DNA of 64,000 nucleotides from Paralithodes platypus (GCA_032716605.1 CM064509.1:46271120-46335119), one strand, 5' to 3'. Positions 1 through 11,527 are shown, numbered from the stretch's first letter. Made by a program: numbers and translations. Notes: generated by a model from the sequence alone, not told the origin.

Positions 1-392
1 GAATTTCTGCAGCTCTCGGCTCCTTTATGTTGAGGTGAACATCGCCTGTTGTGGACGTGTCCGCTAATTTTGCCTTTAGATTATTTCTATACCGGATCAT
101 CCATGCTATGATCAGCACTAATTTTTCATAACTGCCATACTTATCCCAGTCCCATAACTGTGTGTCTGTTATATCCATTGCTCTAATGACCTGGCTAGCA
201 ATTTGTGGTGTCCGTACATCTGGTATAACGATGCTGATTACGCAGCCGTGCGGGACCACTCCACCAGAATTCAGAACAATCCATATATTTAGCTGAAACA
301 CCTCTAGACAACAGGTCACTAGGATTTTCTTTGGTGGACACATACCGGAATTCTGCAGTCGGGACAAGAGACAATATTTCATCCAGCCAGAT
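1..392 (-). pseudogene. Pao-1 end of RNase H and start of integrase region
   Basis: The frame encodes LDEILSLVPTAEFRYVSTKE followed by Asn-Pro-Ser-Asp-Leu-Leu-Ser-Arg-Gly and a Trp-Trp-Ser-Gly-Pro motif, the hallmark end of the BEL/Pao RNase H. Beyond a stop at 195, the linker to the integrase can be followed to the window edge (Trp-Asp-Trp-Asp-Lys-Tyr, then an Ala-Trp-Met-Ile-Arg stretch). It joins logically to the RNase H piece at 3,963, from which it is separated by about 3.6 kb of inserted DNA. Confidence 0.8.
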
Positions 393-1214
393 GGTTACTA
401 ATATAATGGAAAAGCAAAGCACCACGTCACTACTACCAAGCAATATTTCCACTCATACCACCACACCCCCGAGAAAGGAAGCTCTAACCACCACACCACC
501 AAGAAATGCACGAGTCGCCTCAATTAGGCCCACACTCCCTCCAACACCTGGCAAAGACATCGTTGTGACAATCCAGAACAACAATGATAACAGAAGGAAA
601 GGTAGCAAGGAACGCAAGGCAAGCCAAAACTTGAATAAACAGTACACCTCCACGTGCCCTTCTTCCTCCAAGCCACATCACCACCATGAGAGGGAAATCC
701 GGAGGGGCTACCCCAGCCGCCCAAGGGCCTTCTACCCGCACAGCTGCCCTTCTTACCCAGAGAAGGGAGACCGGGAGAAACGCCAGAAGAGGTACGACTA
801 TGACAGGCAAAGTTAAGTTCTATAACAGTTGGAAAGCTTTTAAAATATACTTGACTGGAAGATTGTTAAGAGCTGGAAGATTTGAGCATATACTGAATAA
901 AGTAAATTAAAGCACTGGCACATAAAGGTATATTCAGGATTTTTAGATATGGGCTCATCAAAGGAATTATTTATCGGATCACCATGGTGGCAACCTATTA
1001 TTGATTCCTCTGCCTCGATTACTAGGAATTACTGTCACTAATGAATACTGTACTGAGATGTGCTTTATTGGTAGTAAACCGACCCCATTCTGGACCCTTT
1101 TAAAAGTTCACGCACTGGTAATTGGCTTTTAAGAGGTAGGGCTCGCGAGATACCGTAGCTTAAAGCATAACGGCACTTTGCATAAGAGTCCATACGGCAT
1201 GTGATCCCCAGTGA

Positions 1215-1395
1215 GGGGAGGTGTGGCAGAGTGGTCTTGCCACTGGACTGGTAATCCAATGGACCCAGGTTCGAATCCCAATATGTCAATGGGAAGATAT
1301 TATTGGGATGGAATTTGTGCTGTAGCCTACCTAGTTTCAGTGCATTACCATAGCACACCGAAATGCCAAAACAAAATACCCTCATTGTTCCCTGA
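1215..1395 (+). repeat. tRNA-derived SINE-like sequence
   Basis: An A-box-like TGGCAGAGTGGTC (about 1,224-1,236) and a canonical B box GGTTCGAATCCC (about 1,268-1,279) lie at RNA polymerase III internal-promoter spacing. Between them a 7-base loop CTGGTAA sits on a TGGA/TCCA stem, as in an anticodon arm with anticodon GGT. The acceptor and T stems do not pair, so this is a tRNA-related retroposon head rather than a tRNA gene. The tail is cut at 1,395 by a TTAA MITE. Confidence 0.5.
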
Positions 1396-1399
1396 TTAA

Positions 1400-1879
1400 C
1401 ACCTTACGAGCGGCCTATGCGGTTTATTTATGTGTACCGCCCAGCGGGGTGTTTTTAGCCAAAATAGGGCTGTTTACGTGATCATTTTCATGCCTAAATA
1501 AGACCCAGAACGTAAAACAAGTATCTATCCCTGAAAGGGCATAAACAGAGCTTTCGAATGACACCATAACGATCCTTGTATGATGGATAGTTTTCTTGCA
1601 ATAACCGTGCAACGCGAGTGCAAAAAGCAGGTAATTCGGTACTTTCGGTACATAATTGAGTATGTAGCGAGTGAGAGAGGGAGGAGGGAGCTGAGATTTG
1701 TGTCAGTAGGTTCGCCGTGGTGGTCTGGAGCAGTCATACGCTCGCTAGTCTCCTGCCACCACTTGTCTCTCTCTCTCAGCCACATTACGTGCTGAAATTG
1801 CCACTCGACCTATGTCGAGCGCCGCCACATAGTCCAGCTTTATTTAACTCGACTTAAGTGGTGAGCCGCTTTTTAAGGG
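1400..1879 (-). mobile_element. TTAA MITE family B, copy 1 (480 bp)
   Basis: A 480-bp non-autonomous element between TTAA duplications at 1,396-1,399 and 1,880-1,883. Its ends are short imperfect inverted repeats (CACCTTACGAGCGG and the complement of CCGCTTTTTAAGGG). It is almost identical, in inverted orientation, to 4,548-5,027, differing at only a few positions. TTAA target duplications point to piggyBac-type mobilisation. It has no coding capacity of its own. Confidence 0.85.
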
Positions 1880-1924
1880 TTAAAGAGCACTGTATGAATA
1901 TTCCCATATTTAAAATTTGTTACA

Positions 1925-2180
1925 GGGGGGCAATGCCTAGTGAGTTAATTGCTCAATAGGTGGGGTTCTGAGAGTGAGGGTCCAAGCCTGGGGAGTGAGA
2001 CTGTGAAGCGCAGAGCGAAGCAGCTTCAGAGATGGAGTTGGGTTCGAGCCGTGAATAGGTGCTTCGCATGCTCCCTAGACTGGAACAAGACTTCACGGGC
2101 CTCACCGTGTTCAGCGGTAGAGTGTAAAGGCTATCATCCTATGCCCGAGAGTGAGTAGTTGGAATATAGAAGAAAAAAAA
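1925..2180 (+). repeat. Possible second SINE-like sequence
   Basis: It contains a B-box-like GGTTCGAGCCG (about 2,041) and ends in a short A-rich run (about 2,172-2,180), consistent with a degenerate tRNA-related retroposon. The A box is not clear and no second copy is in the window, so the call is tentative. Confidence 0.25.
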
Positions 2181-2271
2181 GGCACTGGCATTAAGACACG
2201 TATGTGTAAAAGTCCCAAATATTCCCATCCACCAGTCCCTGAAAAACTCTTATAACGGTCAGGACAGTTAA

Positions 2272-2881
2272 CCTGAGCGAGGCGAGCCTATGGTATTTAA
2301 AACGTCCCACTGGGCGAAGGTATTGTGGGTAAATCCCGACAAATTTTGTCATTTTACGATAAATATTTGTTATTGCTTATTAATATGCGCTTATTTTACA
2401 TTTAATATAAAGATATTAACATGTAACAACAATAAAACAAGTGGGAATAGTATTTGGGGGGTGAAAAAGACGAATTATTGCCGATCGTCCAGTCATGAGG
2501 TGAGAGGCGCGTGAGACAAACACCCTCCCCCTTCGAGGCCTGAAGCCAGACTGATGTCTCGCTAGTGTTGTCTCTCTCTAGCTACGCTCTCTATATGTGT
2601 CCCAGATGACCTTGAACCTGGGTGTGAGATATTTCCATGGAGAATAAACCGATAAACAAGGGTATAAGAGTAAAACTAGGTGATTATTGAAGGGGGGGGG
2701 GGTTTGACACATGTGGAGGAGTGATAAGAGGTATGGAGGGGAATTATCTCACTTAATCACACATTCCTTTGTTTTGAGTGCCAGTGGGATGTTTTGAAAG
2801 TTTTTTTTAGGCCTTGGCTCATATGAGGACACTCACCCTCGTAGGGTTCAGACTCATAAGAGGACGCTCGCCAGTCTTGGG
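2272..2881 (+). mobile_element. TTAA MITE family A, copy 1
   Basis: A 610-bp element between TTAA at 2,268-2,271 and 2,882-2,885, with imperfect terminal inverted repeats ending in GGCGAGC on both sides. Family-A landmarks are TTATTTTACATTTAATATAA (about 2,392) and GGAGGGGAATTATCTCAC (about 2,735). The latter recurs in the copies at 16,147 and 50,280. Non-coding. Confidence 0.8.
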
Positions 2882-3115
2882 TTAAGAGACGTTGCATAAA
2901 AACAACCCTCTTAGTTAGTCCGTTGATATGTATATGTATACACTGGTATAACGGAACATAGCATTTAAGACCCAACACCCAAGAGTGCTGGAAAGTTCTG
3001 CATCAAAACTCTTATAACGGTCAGAGTAGTTAAAGAGATAGTACAACACTGGTATAACTTCACTTTACATAAGCTTGATGATATGTATACGTATAAAATG
3101 GTATATGGTATTTAA

Positions 3116-3520
3116 CCCTCGTCTAGCGGGGGGTTTTGGGCTATTCAGGCCCTCCTGAATGATAAATCAAGTATCTGCATGAAAAGAAATGTATTCAGCA
3201 AAAAAACTAGGCGCTAAAAGCTTCAAAATGAGACCAGAACGAGCTACGTAGCACTCGTGGTTCTCATACAGTGGTACCAGTAACATGGGAGTTTAGCGTA
3301 TAGCGGTAGTGAGCTACGCTCACTACTGGCTACACTGCCGGCCTCTCGAGAACACATGGAGGGTGAGTCAGTGGGCGGCGGTAGGCCCTGGGAGTCGGAC
3401 GTGTGGCCCGCTGCGCTCCCGGCCATTTGCACTAGATTTTAACCCTTTAAAAGCCATAATAATGCTCCTAACTTGCTGCAAATTGGCGCCCGGCTATAGC
3501 CGGGCACCGCTCTTTAAGGG
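3116..3520 (+). mobile_element. TTAA MITE (405 bp), piggyBac-like ends
   Basis: Flanked by TTAA at 3,112-3,115 and 3,521-3,524. The left end is CCCTCGTCTAGCGG and the complement of the right end is CCCTTAAAGAGCGG, giving imperfect inverted repeats. Near the right end is a small palindrome GCCCGGCTATAGCCGGGC. It is probably related to family B by its termini. Confidence 0.7.
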
Positions 3521-3962
3521 TTAAGACCCCAACACCCAAGAGTTCTCCATCGACTTCCATCCGCTGTCAACCATCCATGTCAGGACAATCACCACGGCCA
3601 AGGCTCTCGTTGGAATACTACAGAAGTATCTTTATTATAGAAATACTTAATGTGACCTCGAAGAAGTACTAGTGAAGTGCCTAATCGAAGGAAATACTCA
3701 GTGTGACATCATAATAGTGCAGTGTCATTCCTCTGGGATATTAATTGTGGATCCTCGTTCGTGTGTTATAAACTGTATATATTTACCTATCTCTTGTCTG
3801 ACAGTAATAATTATTACATTGAACAATACAACTTATGTGTGTACTCTGTATTATATTTATCCTCTATTACCTTTGTGCATGTGTTTATGTGGATTCAACT
3901 TCTCCAGTCAAGTAAGAACCTACCTAATTAATCCAATTAACCCCAGCAAAAACCTGGTATAA

Positions 3963-4543
3963 CAGCGATATATACTGGGAGCTTCTTTGTGCTACATAAT
4001 CAGTGTAACGTAACTTGACTGTCGCTCCAGATACGAATCTTGTTAAAATTCATAATTTCATCATAGGCTTCTTCAACAAATTTCACGAGTCTGATGGCTA
4101 GCAAGGCTGCAATTAATTCCAGTCTGGGAATAGTCATAGACTTAATTGGGGCGATATTGGCCTTAGCAATTACCAGCTGACTACACTCCGGGCTCACACA
4201 ATAAATGGCAGTACCCCAAATGGCACTATTAGTATCACAAAAGGCTTGCAACTCTACCGAATTTGAAAATAAAGACCTCCGTGGATAATTAAAGTCACAG
4301 CAGAGGCTCAGGTCCGAGTACAGTTTCGACCATTCTACTGCTCACTCTTCCGGTAGAGGACCGTCCCAAGCTAATTTCAGCCTCCAAAGTTGCTGGAGGA
4401 AAATTCTTGACATTATTGTCATAGGTAACAATACTCCGAGGGGGTCGAACAATTGTGCCGACACCCGTAAACATTCTCTTTTGGTAGACAGAGGACTAGA
4501 TTCAAGTCTGGCATTGAATGTTAATCACTCAGAGTAAGTTAAC
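3963..4543 (-). pseudogene. Pao-1 RNase H / peptidase-A17-like region
   Basis: Contains the BEL/Pao-specific block AFCDTNSAIWGTAIY (about 4,205-4,250), then IPRLELIAALLAIRL and IWSDSQVTLH (about 4,000-4,030). These correspond to the RNase H-like segment with its conserved acidic residues. Coding continues past a TGA at about 4,000 to KKLPVYI and stops at the edge of the composite insertion (about 3,963-3,976). Upstream of 4,251 further Pao coding is visible as far as the 480-bp MITE. Confidence 0.8.
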
Positions 4544-4547
4544 TTAA

Positions 4548-5027
4548 CCCTTAATTAGCGGCGAGCAACATAAGTCGAGTTAAATAAAGCTGGACTATGT
4601 GGCGGCGCTCGACATAACTCGAGTGGCAATTTCAGCACGTAATGTGGCTGAGAGAGAGAGACAAGTGGTGGCAGGAGACTAGCGAGCGTATGACTGCTCC
4701 AGACCACCGCGGCGAACCTACTGACACAAATCTCAGCTCCCTCCTCCCTCTCTCACTCGCTACATACTCAATTATGTACCGAAAGTACCGAATTACCTGC
4801 TTTTTGCACTCGCGTTGCACGGTTATTGCAAGAAAACTATCCATCATACAAGGATCGTTATGGTGTCATTCGAAAGCTCTGTTTATGCCCTTTCAGGGAT
4901 AGGTACTTGTTTTACGTTCTGGGTCTTATTTAGGCATGAAAATGATCACGTAAACAGCCCTATTTTGGCTAAAAACACCCCGCTGGGCGGTACACATAAA
5001 TAAACCGCATAGGCCGCTCGTAAGGTG
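4548..5027 (+). mobile_element. TTAA MITE family B, copy 2 (480 bp)
   Basis: Same length and nearly identical sequence to the copy at 1,400-1,879 but in the opposite orientation. It is flanked by TTAA at 4,544-4,547 and 5,028-5,031. Its insertion cuts the Pao-1 reverse transcriptase/RNase H frame, which continues on the other side. The element starts CCCTTAATTAGCGGCGAGC and ends GCCGCTCGTAAGGTG. Confidence 0.88.
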
Positions 5028-5031
5028 TTAA

Positions 5032-5385
5032 GCAGTTCCATCATTTTAACAACCTCTTGGTCTTTTGAAGCTACCCCATCCTGTCGCAGAAGATCCTGTA
5101 ATTGAGGACTATTAGTGGCCCATTCTCTCAGGTAGGCTGCAGATGTGCTTTTGACATGATCTTTTGGGCGTTCCAGTACTGATTAATGACAGCACTTTCT
5201 TCACAATCTGTCCCTTGGAGGATGTCAATATACAAACCTCTTCTAACAGCTGCAGCAACTTCAGGAGACTCCTGCACAGTAGACAAATGTTTAATGATGG
5301 TGGTACTAAGTACAAATTGTGAACATGTTGCTCCAAATAACACCACACAAAACCTGTAGCATATAAATGGGGAATTGAGGTCGGT
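5032..5385 (-). pseudogene. Pao-1 reverse transcriptase, C-terminal half
   Basis: This continues the reverse transcriptase cut by the LINE at 5,386. It contains DPTDLNSPFICYRFCVVLFG and the following Ser-Thr-Thr-Ile-Ile-Lys-His-Leu, the conserved segment before the catalytic YxDD region in BEL/Pao enzymes. It then enters the DILQGTDCEESAV stretch, where a Tyr-x-Asp-Asp motif would be expected but is not intact. The left end is cut by the 480-bp TTAA MITE at 4,548-5,027. Confidence 0.8.
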
Positions 5386-5502
5386 AGGATCCCTAGGCAA
5401 AGAACCTCCTACGACTTTCATATAGCTGGAAGGGGAAGGCAATCTTAGCCAATAGATAAGTTCCTGTTATGTAGGTAGGCAGGGGGCCAATAATAATTCA
5501 AA

Positions 5503-7370
5503 ATGACTAGGGTTAAAATAAAAGTTAGAAATAATGATGCCAATGCAAAACTAAAATTTCTAGAAGTAGTAGGACCAGCAAACATCCAAGTATCAAAAAT
5601 AACCCATCACAATGACATTCTCATCATATAAACACTCTCAGACAATGACACTGACCTTCTCCTCACCCCCCCCCCCCCCCATTAGTGGAAACCCTCGAGA
5701 ATGAGGGTTTCACTCCAATCCTCCCACCCCACATAAAAGCCAAAAGATGCATAATATGATCCAATGTTGATGAACATATTCTCCTAAATGGCCCAGAAGA
5801 CATAAAAATCGAACTAGAAAGGGTACAACAACACCTAGAAATCAAGCACGTTGCAAAGTTTGGAAACCACTTTCTAAAACTTGAATTCTCAGATGTGAAG
5901 ATGGCAGAAAAAGCAAAGGAAGGGCTGAAGGTTTTCCACCTATCAATACCAAAGAGGAACATCCAACAAGAAGAATATATCCATGTAGAAACTTGTATGA
6001 AGTGCTACAGCCTCGATGACCATCCCACCTATAATTGTAAAAAAGGAGATCAATACAAAATATGCTCTGAATGCAGCTCCCTAGGACACACATGGAAGGA
6101 ATGCACACCACAAGGAAGCAAAACAATAATAAACTGCGGGGACAATCACAGGACCCTAGCAATGAAGTGCGGAAAAAGAAAGGAGATAGTGAAAAAGAAA
6201 CAAAAGGAAAACAGAGAAAAGAATAAACTCAACTATGCACAAATAGCAGCCAAACCAAACACTCACCAACCACAAGCTCAACAATCCACAGCACACCAGG
6301 GAAACTCTCAACTCTACATCCCGCTAATGCACTTTGCTCACTTAAGGAACGCTGCAGAACAAAACAACTTTAATGATGAATACGACATGCTCCTGAAAAT
6401 GAACAACCTACCTCCTGTCAAACTCCCAAAAGTCACACAACAAGAATCACTAGAAATGCTAAACCTAATTAACCATCAGCAACAAATAAAGGAGATATCC
6501 AAGCTCATCCAACATCAAGAAATCCCTACCATGACCAATACCCAAAGCAGTGAAGACCAACAAACCCAAGACCACCAAGAAGAAACAACATTAACCCGGG
6601 AGCTGCGGGGAGACTCATAAGAGTTCCCCCGGCGCACTGCGGGGAGACCCTTATGAGTGAGTGAAAAAAAAAATCAACTTTTGACATCGAAAAAAAAAAA
6701 AAAAATTATTTTTATTTTTTTATTTTTTTATTTTTGTTTGGCCCCTGGGCCATGCAAAATCTCAGTCCTCTACCTCCCCTCCTTCCCCACTTTCCGCCTC
6801 TCCTTCAGTTATCACCTATTTTCCCTGTTATTCCCTTATTCTGAGGTATATTTTCGTGCTAACATTAGCGAGTTGCAAGCAGGGTGTTGTCATCACTGAT
6901 GGCAAGCGAGTGCAAGAGAGAGAGAGAGAGTATCGATCGACTGTGTCACAGTGGCCTTGGGGGAAATTGGCGGGAAAGCAGATTGCCTCACCCATACATT
7001 ATACAACTCGCGGGCTATATCTCCGATTTTGACCATCCAAACGCTGTTTTCACTCGTTTTATTGTTGTTTCAGGTTAATACCTTTATAATCAACCCATAA
7101 TAGGCGCATATGGATAAGTATTAATGCTATTAATGGCACAATGAATATTTTAGTGACGGAAACACCTCAAATACGTCAGCACAGGGGGACGTTTCCAATT
7201 ACCCCCATGCGCACTTCAGAGGTTAATAAACCACTATGAAAAAGAAGAAACACAAGACAGTGAAGATGATAACCTACCCATAATAGAAGAACCACTATCA
7301 CCCATAACTCTCGAAACAACTAACAATTCGCTAACCCACACCAACAACAACAACTACAAGAGGACCTGAA
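5503..7370 (+). pseudogene. LINE ORF1 (gag-like, zinc knuckles)
   Basis: Nucleic-acid-binding ORF1 protein of the Jockey-like LINE. The probable start is the ATG at 5,503. A frame disruption occurs in the C-run at 5,667-5,680, after which the main open stretch is 5,895-6,620. Zinc-knuckle clusters follow: CMKCYSLDDHPTYNC and CSECSSLGHTWKEC, then a third incomplete Cys-x-x-Asn-His motif. The C-terminal part is Gln/Asn-rich. The family A MITE at 6,595-7,222 truncates it, and the frame resumes from the right TTAA to a stop at about 7,368-7,370. RNA-binding chaperone function is inferred from family. Confidence 0.75.
6595..7222 (-). mobile_element. TTAA MITE family A, copy 2, inside LINE ORF1
   Basis: A 628-bp element between TTAA at 6,591-6,594 and 7,223-7,226, inserted in ORF1 of the Jockey-like LINE. 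It is reversed relative to copy 1, with the complement of the family block around 7,060-7,130. The left end holds a duplicated GCGGGGAGAC motif (6,606 and 6,640). A run of A then T at 6,665-6,740 and a short (GA)n at 6,915 lie inside. Confidence 0.8.
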
Positions 7371-10183
7371 CAACCAAACAACCATAGCCTATAGCAAAGA
7401 TAGACAACTGAACCCAAGAATAGCCAGCAACTTAGTCAACAAACTCATCCAACAAAATCAATTCAATCAAATCAATCAAATAAAGAAACAAAAGAAGACC
7501 AAATCTACTCTCTCCCCTCCACTCACCCCTCCTACAACAAGATATGGTAGAAAACAACAATAGATACCCTAAAAATAATTCAACACAATGTACTCAATTG
7601 GAGAGGACGAAGACACTCACAAAATAACATATACAAAATTATAGACCCGCACATAATACTAATAAACAGCCATGGAGTACCAGATGGAGATTCACTAAAA
7701 ATACAAGGCTTCAAAACTCATATATAAAACCCAACTAACACACCCTCAGACGGCACAGCCATTGCTATTAAAAACAACCTAATCCACAAAATATATGATG
7801 ATTTCATATCTGACCTTCTTGTGGTTGAAATTCAAACAACAACAGGAAAAATAATTATAGCAACTGTTTATCTTCCCCCTAGAAGGCCTTTCCTCCCAAC
7901 CCTTGACTTTTATAAATTATTCAGAATGAACGTCCCAGTCTACCTAATGGGAGATCTAAATGCAAAGCACCCCACTCTCAATACAAGAACCCAAAATACT
8001 GTAGGAAGACAAATTGGACAAATGATTACAAGAGGACTAGTAAGACACATTGGACCACAGTTCCCAACCTTCCATGCCATAAACTCATCAACAACTCCAG
8101 ACATAGTACTTACAAACAACAAAACATTCCACAACATACACCTAGCACCCGGCCCCTTGACACCAAGTGACCATGTCCCCATAGTAGCAACCATTTCAAC
8201 GTCACCCATTATCATACCATCACCTCTAAGACCAAACTTCAATGCAGCAAACTGGGAAAACTTTAAAAACGAAATTGACAACAAACTGATAGAGACAAAT
8301 AACATTGATACAGGGACACTAGACGAAATAGAAGATGCACTCGACGACTGGTACAGTATCATACAAAACACCACAAATACTCACATCCCGAAAACACGCA
8401 ACAAAATACTACACAGTACTAGATTCAGTCAACAAACAAAAAACACACAAATACAATACAATACACTAAGACAACAAGCCCAGATATATGGATGGACATA
8501 CGTTCAGTACAGACAATACAAACAACTCCAAGAAACACTACAAAATACTATGACACAAGAACATACTGAAATGTGGTCAAATAAGATCATGGAAACAGCA
8601 AACACCTACAATGATCCGGCAACATTTTGGAGAAAACTAAAAGCCCTCCAAGGACATGACTCTCATGAAGCTAACTACACAATAGATAACCAAGGGAACA
8701 AAATCTACTCTCACACAGATCAAGCAAAAATACACAAACAATACTGGGAGTCAATTTTAAACGAAGAAGACGAAGAAGAAATACCACAATACGACAGAAT
8801 AAGAGATTACATGCAAGGAAACCTACATAGAATCACACCGTATCAAACAGCCAACCCAGACAGACTCGACATCAATGACCCACTCACTAGACCGCTAACA
8901 ACGATAGAAATGCAAGAAATAATTAAGAAAATGAAAAAATCATGCCCAGGACAAAGTAATATTAACAAAACAATCCTAATCAATCTCCCCAACTCAGCAA
9001 TAACAAGATTAAAAGAAATATTCAATGCCTCCCTATCAGCAGGTTACTTTCCAAAAAATTCAAAGAAGCCATCATTAGATTAATCCTCAAACCCGGAAAA
9101 AACCCTCACTACACTGAAAACCAAAGGCCAATATCTCTACTTGAAGTACCTGGAAAAATCTTGGAAAAAGTCATAAACAAAAGACTCAGAACACACATGA
9201 ACACAAACACCCTATACAATAACACACAATTCGGATTCAGAGAAGGTAGAGGAACAGCTCATGCATTAGCACTAGCCACTGAATTAGTTGCCAACAACAA
9301 AGCCTACAAAGGACAATGCCACATCACCCTGAGGGACATCTCAAAAGCCTTTGATAAAGTCTGGCACTTAGGATTGAAATTCAAAATCCTCAATTTAAAC
9401 TTACCAATAATAATAGAAAAACTACACTGTAATTTCCTAGACGACAGAAAAGCAAAAGTAAAAATCAAATCAACCCTGAGTGACAGTTTTACAATTGGCT
9501 GTGGGGTCCCACAGGGATCAGGTCTCTCTCCACCTCTCTTCATAAACTACACTTCAGATACACCACCTTCACAAACAGGCACAAACATTTCATACGCAGA
9601 CGATATAACAAAGATTGTAGGATACGCAGGACCATCAAGGGCAATATGGCAAGAAAAACAATAAGAGAAGCAGAAATCATTAACAACTATGAAAAAGAAT
9701 GGAATATAAAAACACACACTAATAAATTCACAATAATTCAACTTGCAGTAAAAAATAAGGAACAAATTATAATAAACCAAGAAATAATTGAAAATAAAAA
9801 TGCAGGTAAAATCTTAGGACTTCATAATGATAAGCACCACAGGCTATATAAAACATGCAACAGAAAGAAAGAAACAAGCCAATATTGCCCTCCATAAACT
9901 ATATAGATTTAGGGAAATGGGAACACAAATTAAAACCCACCTTGTAAAAGCAATAATACTACCTATTCTTGAATATCCACCAATTCCAACTCACACACTA
10001 AGTAGAACGCAACTAAGGAAACTACAAAAAATACAAAACAAAGCACTAAGATTTGCCACAAATCAGACATATCCTTATACAATGACAACCCGACAAATAC
10101 ACGAGGCAACAAACACACTTCCACTTAACATCCGGCTTCACAATCAAGCTAAACAAATATGGGCACATCTAGACTATCTAGAG

Positions 10184-11414
10184 CAGTGGTTCCCAACCTG
10201 TGGTACGCGTACCACTAGTGGTACGCAAGGGCCTTCCAGGTGGTACGCGAGCATTTTCGGGGTGATGTGCGATTTTTAATTGTCACCAAATGCCACCTCT
10301 GTCCATTGTTTCATACACAGATTCGCCCTTTCCGCTAAGGTGCTCCCTCCGAAGTTGTTATCATGCTTGAACCGAGTTATCAAAATCGTAAATTTCGTCA
10401 AAACATCTTCCCTGAATACTCGGCTCTTCAAACTGCTCTGTGAAGATTTCGGCTCTAACCACATCTGTCTCCTGTACCACACTGAGGTTCGCTGTCTCTC
10501 CCGCGGGAATACATCGAGACGTCTCTTTGAACTGAGAGATGAACTCCTCGTATTATTCATGGAGAAAGAACACGGTTTTCAAAAAGATCTGGAGGACGAG
10601 GAGTTTATCTTAAGGTTGGCCTACCTTTCAGACATTTTTGGGTTCCTCAACCACTTAAACCTGTCATTCCAAGGGCCCAACTGCTCTGTCTCAGACTTCA
10701 TCTCAAAGCTAGGAACATTTGTCCGGAAGTTGGACCACTGGATCAAGAATGTGGAAAGTAAATGCTACGGAATGTTCGAACTCCTGACTACCCTTGAGAC
10801 CGAGCCCAATGATGAATTTTCCCAAGAAATCGTCCATCATATCTCACTGCTCAAGACTGAGTTGATGCATTACTTCCCAGACGTGACATGTTGTGCCTAC
10901 ATTGCCCATCCGTTTTCCGTTGATCCAGCCGATCTGCCTGTCGGGACCGGGGAACAATAGGAGCTCATAGATATCCAGGCTGCTGAGGCAGCAAAGATGA
11001 AGCACAAGGAATGCTATCCTTTGAACTTCTGGGTAAGCATGGCCTCCTCGTACCCCACACTAGCTCGTCACGCTGTTCCCCAGCTACTCATTTTCCCCTC
11101 TACGTGGGAGTGCGAGCAGGGGTTCTCAGCCATGAAGACCATTAAGTCAAAGAGCCGGAACCATCTTGCTGCGCCCGGGCATAATTTCCGATGTGCTGTG
11201 AGCAAAGTTATGCCCTGCATCGACCAGCTGGTGGAGAAGAAACAGATCCAGCCCTCGCATTAAATTGTGTACTTTGTTTTTAGTTAATTTGTGTGTTCTA
11301 CTTGTAAATAAATTAATATCTTATCAAATTATGTTTTTCTTGAACCAGGTGGTACGAGGCGACTGTATGGGACCTCCAGGTGGTATTCAATCAGAAAAAG
11401 GTTGGGAACCACTG
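10184..11414 (+). mobile_element. hAT DNA transposon, internally deleted
   Basis: A 1,231-bp element with terminal inverted repeats CAGTGGTTCCCAACCT on the left and the exact complement on the right. It is flanked by a perfect 8-bp target duplication ATCTAGAG (10,176-10,183 and 11,415-11,422). Both ends also carry related subterminal GTGGTACG motifs. It inserted in the reverse transcriptase C-terminus of the Jockey-like LINE. It lacks the N-terminal half of a normal hAT transposase gene. Confidence 0.93.
10280..11263 (+). pseudogene. hAT transposase, C-terminal half (ZBED5/FAM200-like)
   Basis: Truncated hAT-superfamily transposase. The reading frame is a single phase broken once by a TAG at 10,958-10,960. 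It begins in the catalytic region with HCFIHRFAL and AKVLPPKL, resembling the transposases related to vertebrate ZBED5/FAM200 proteins. It ends in the hAT dimerisation domain (WECEQGFSAMKTIKSKSRN, about 11,108-11,164). There is no in-frame ATG at the left limit, and the BED finger and the first catalytic part are absent, so this copy cannot encode an active enzyme. Confidence 0.85.
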
Positions 11415-11527
11415 ATCTAGAGGACCCAACATTAGAGAAAATAAAAGAAGACCAAGAAGTAATAGAAGAAAGGCAATTTCACAAATGGTTCCCAAGCAGT
11501 CTCAAAATAATAAATAACATAATATAA

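Larger units (their letters stand above)
2245..3540. repeat. Tandem duplication of a ~148-bp unit, each copy hit by a TTAA MITE
   Basis: AACTCTTATAACGGTCAG occurs at 2,245 and 3,007; TTAAGACCC(C)AACACCCAAGAG at 2,965 and 3,521. Subtracting the MITE at 2,272-2,881 (plus its TTAA) from the first interval and the MITE at 3,116-3,520 from the second gives the same period, 148 and 147 bp. So the duplication predates both insertions. Confidence 0.75.
393..3976. other. Unclassified composite insertion in Pao-1
   Basis: DNA that separates two adjacent parts of the Pao-1 RNase H. It holds two tRNA-related repeat candidates, three TTAA MITEs and a tandemly duplicated unit of about 148 bp. The right edge ends in a CCTGGTATAACA sequence, which could be an LTR end, but I could not find a matching left terminus or a target duplication. 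The 450-900 stretch is proline/threonine-rich low-complexity sequence with an AATAAA at about 896. The stretches 817-1,210 and 3,541-3,976 show nothing I recognise. Boundaries are accurate to about 15 bp. Confidence 0.45.
7563..11527 (+). pseudogene. LINE ORF2: endonuclease and reverse transcriptase
   Basis: The polyprotein performs target-primed reverse transcription. The endonuclease part starts near IIQHNVLNW (7,577) and has YLMGDLNAKHP, PDIVLT and SDHVPI (about 7,950-8,190), the usual metal-binding and catalytic segments of apurinic-type endonucleases. The reverse transcriptase follows: RPISLLEVPGKILEKVI, ISKAFDKVW, GVPQGSGLSPPLF and the catalytic ISYADDI (about 9,590). Frame shifts occur near 7,725, 9,085 and 9,640-9,830. 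The C-terminal segment with ILEYPPIPTHT is cut by a hAT element at 10,184. Coding resumes after the 8-bp duplication to a stop at 11,525-11,527. Confidence 0.85.

Noticed and set aside
331..816. Plus-strand open frame of about 160 codons rich in Thr, Pro, Arg and His
   Set aside because: Crosses the boundary between Pao-1 and inserted DNA, is low-complexity and has no recognisable domain.
1211..1290. Functional tRNA gene
   Set aside because: The internal promoter boxes and an anticodon-like loop are present, but the acceptor and T stems do not pair; it fits a tRNA-derived SINE.
393..3976. Solo LTR or complete LTR element
   Set aside because: The right edge looks like an LTR end, but the left edge and the target duplication do not match.
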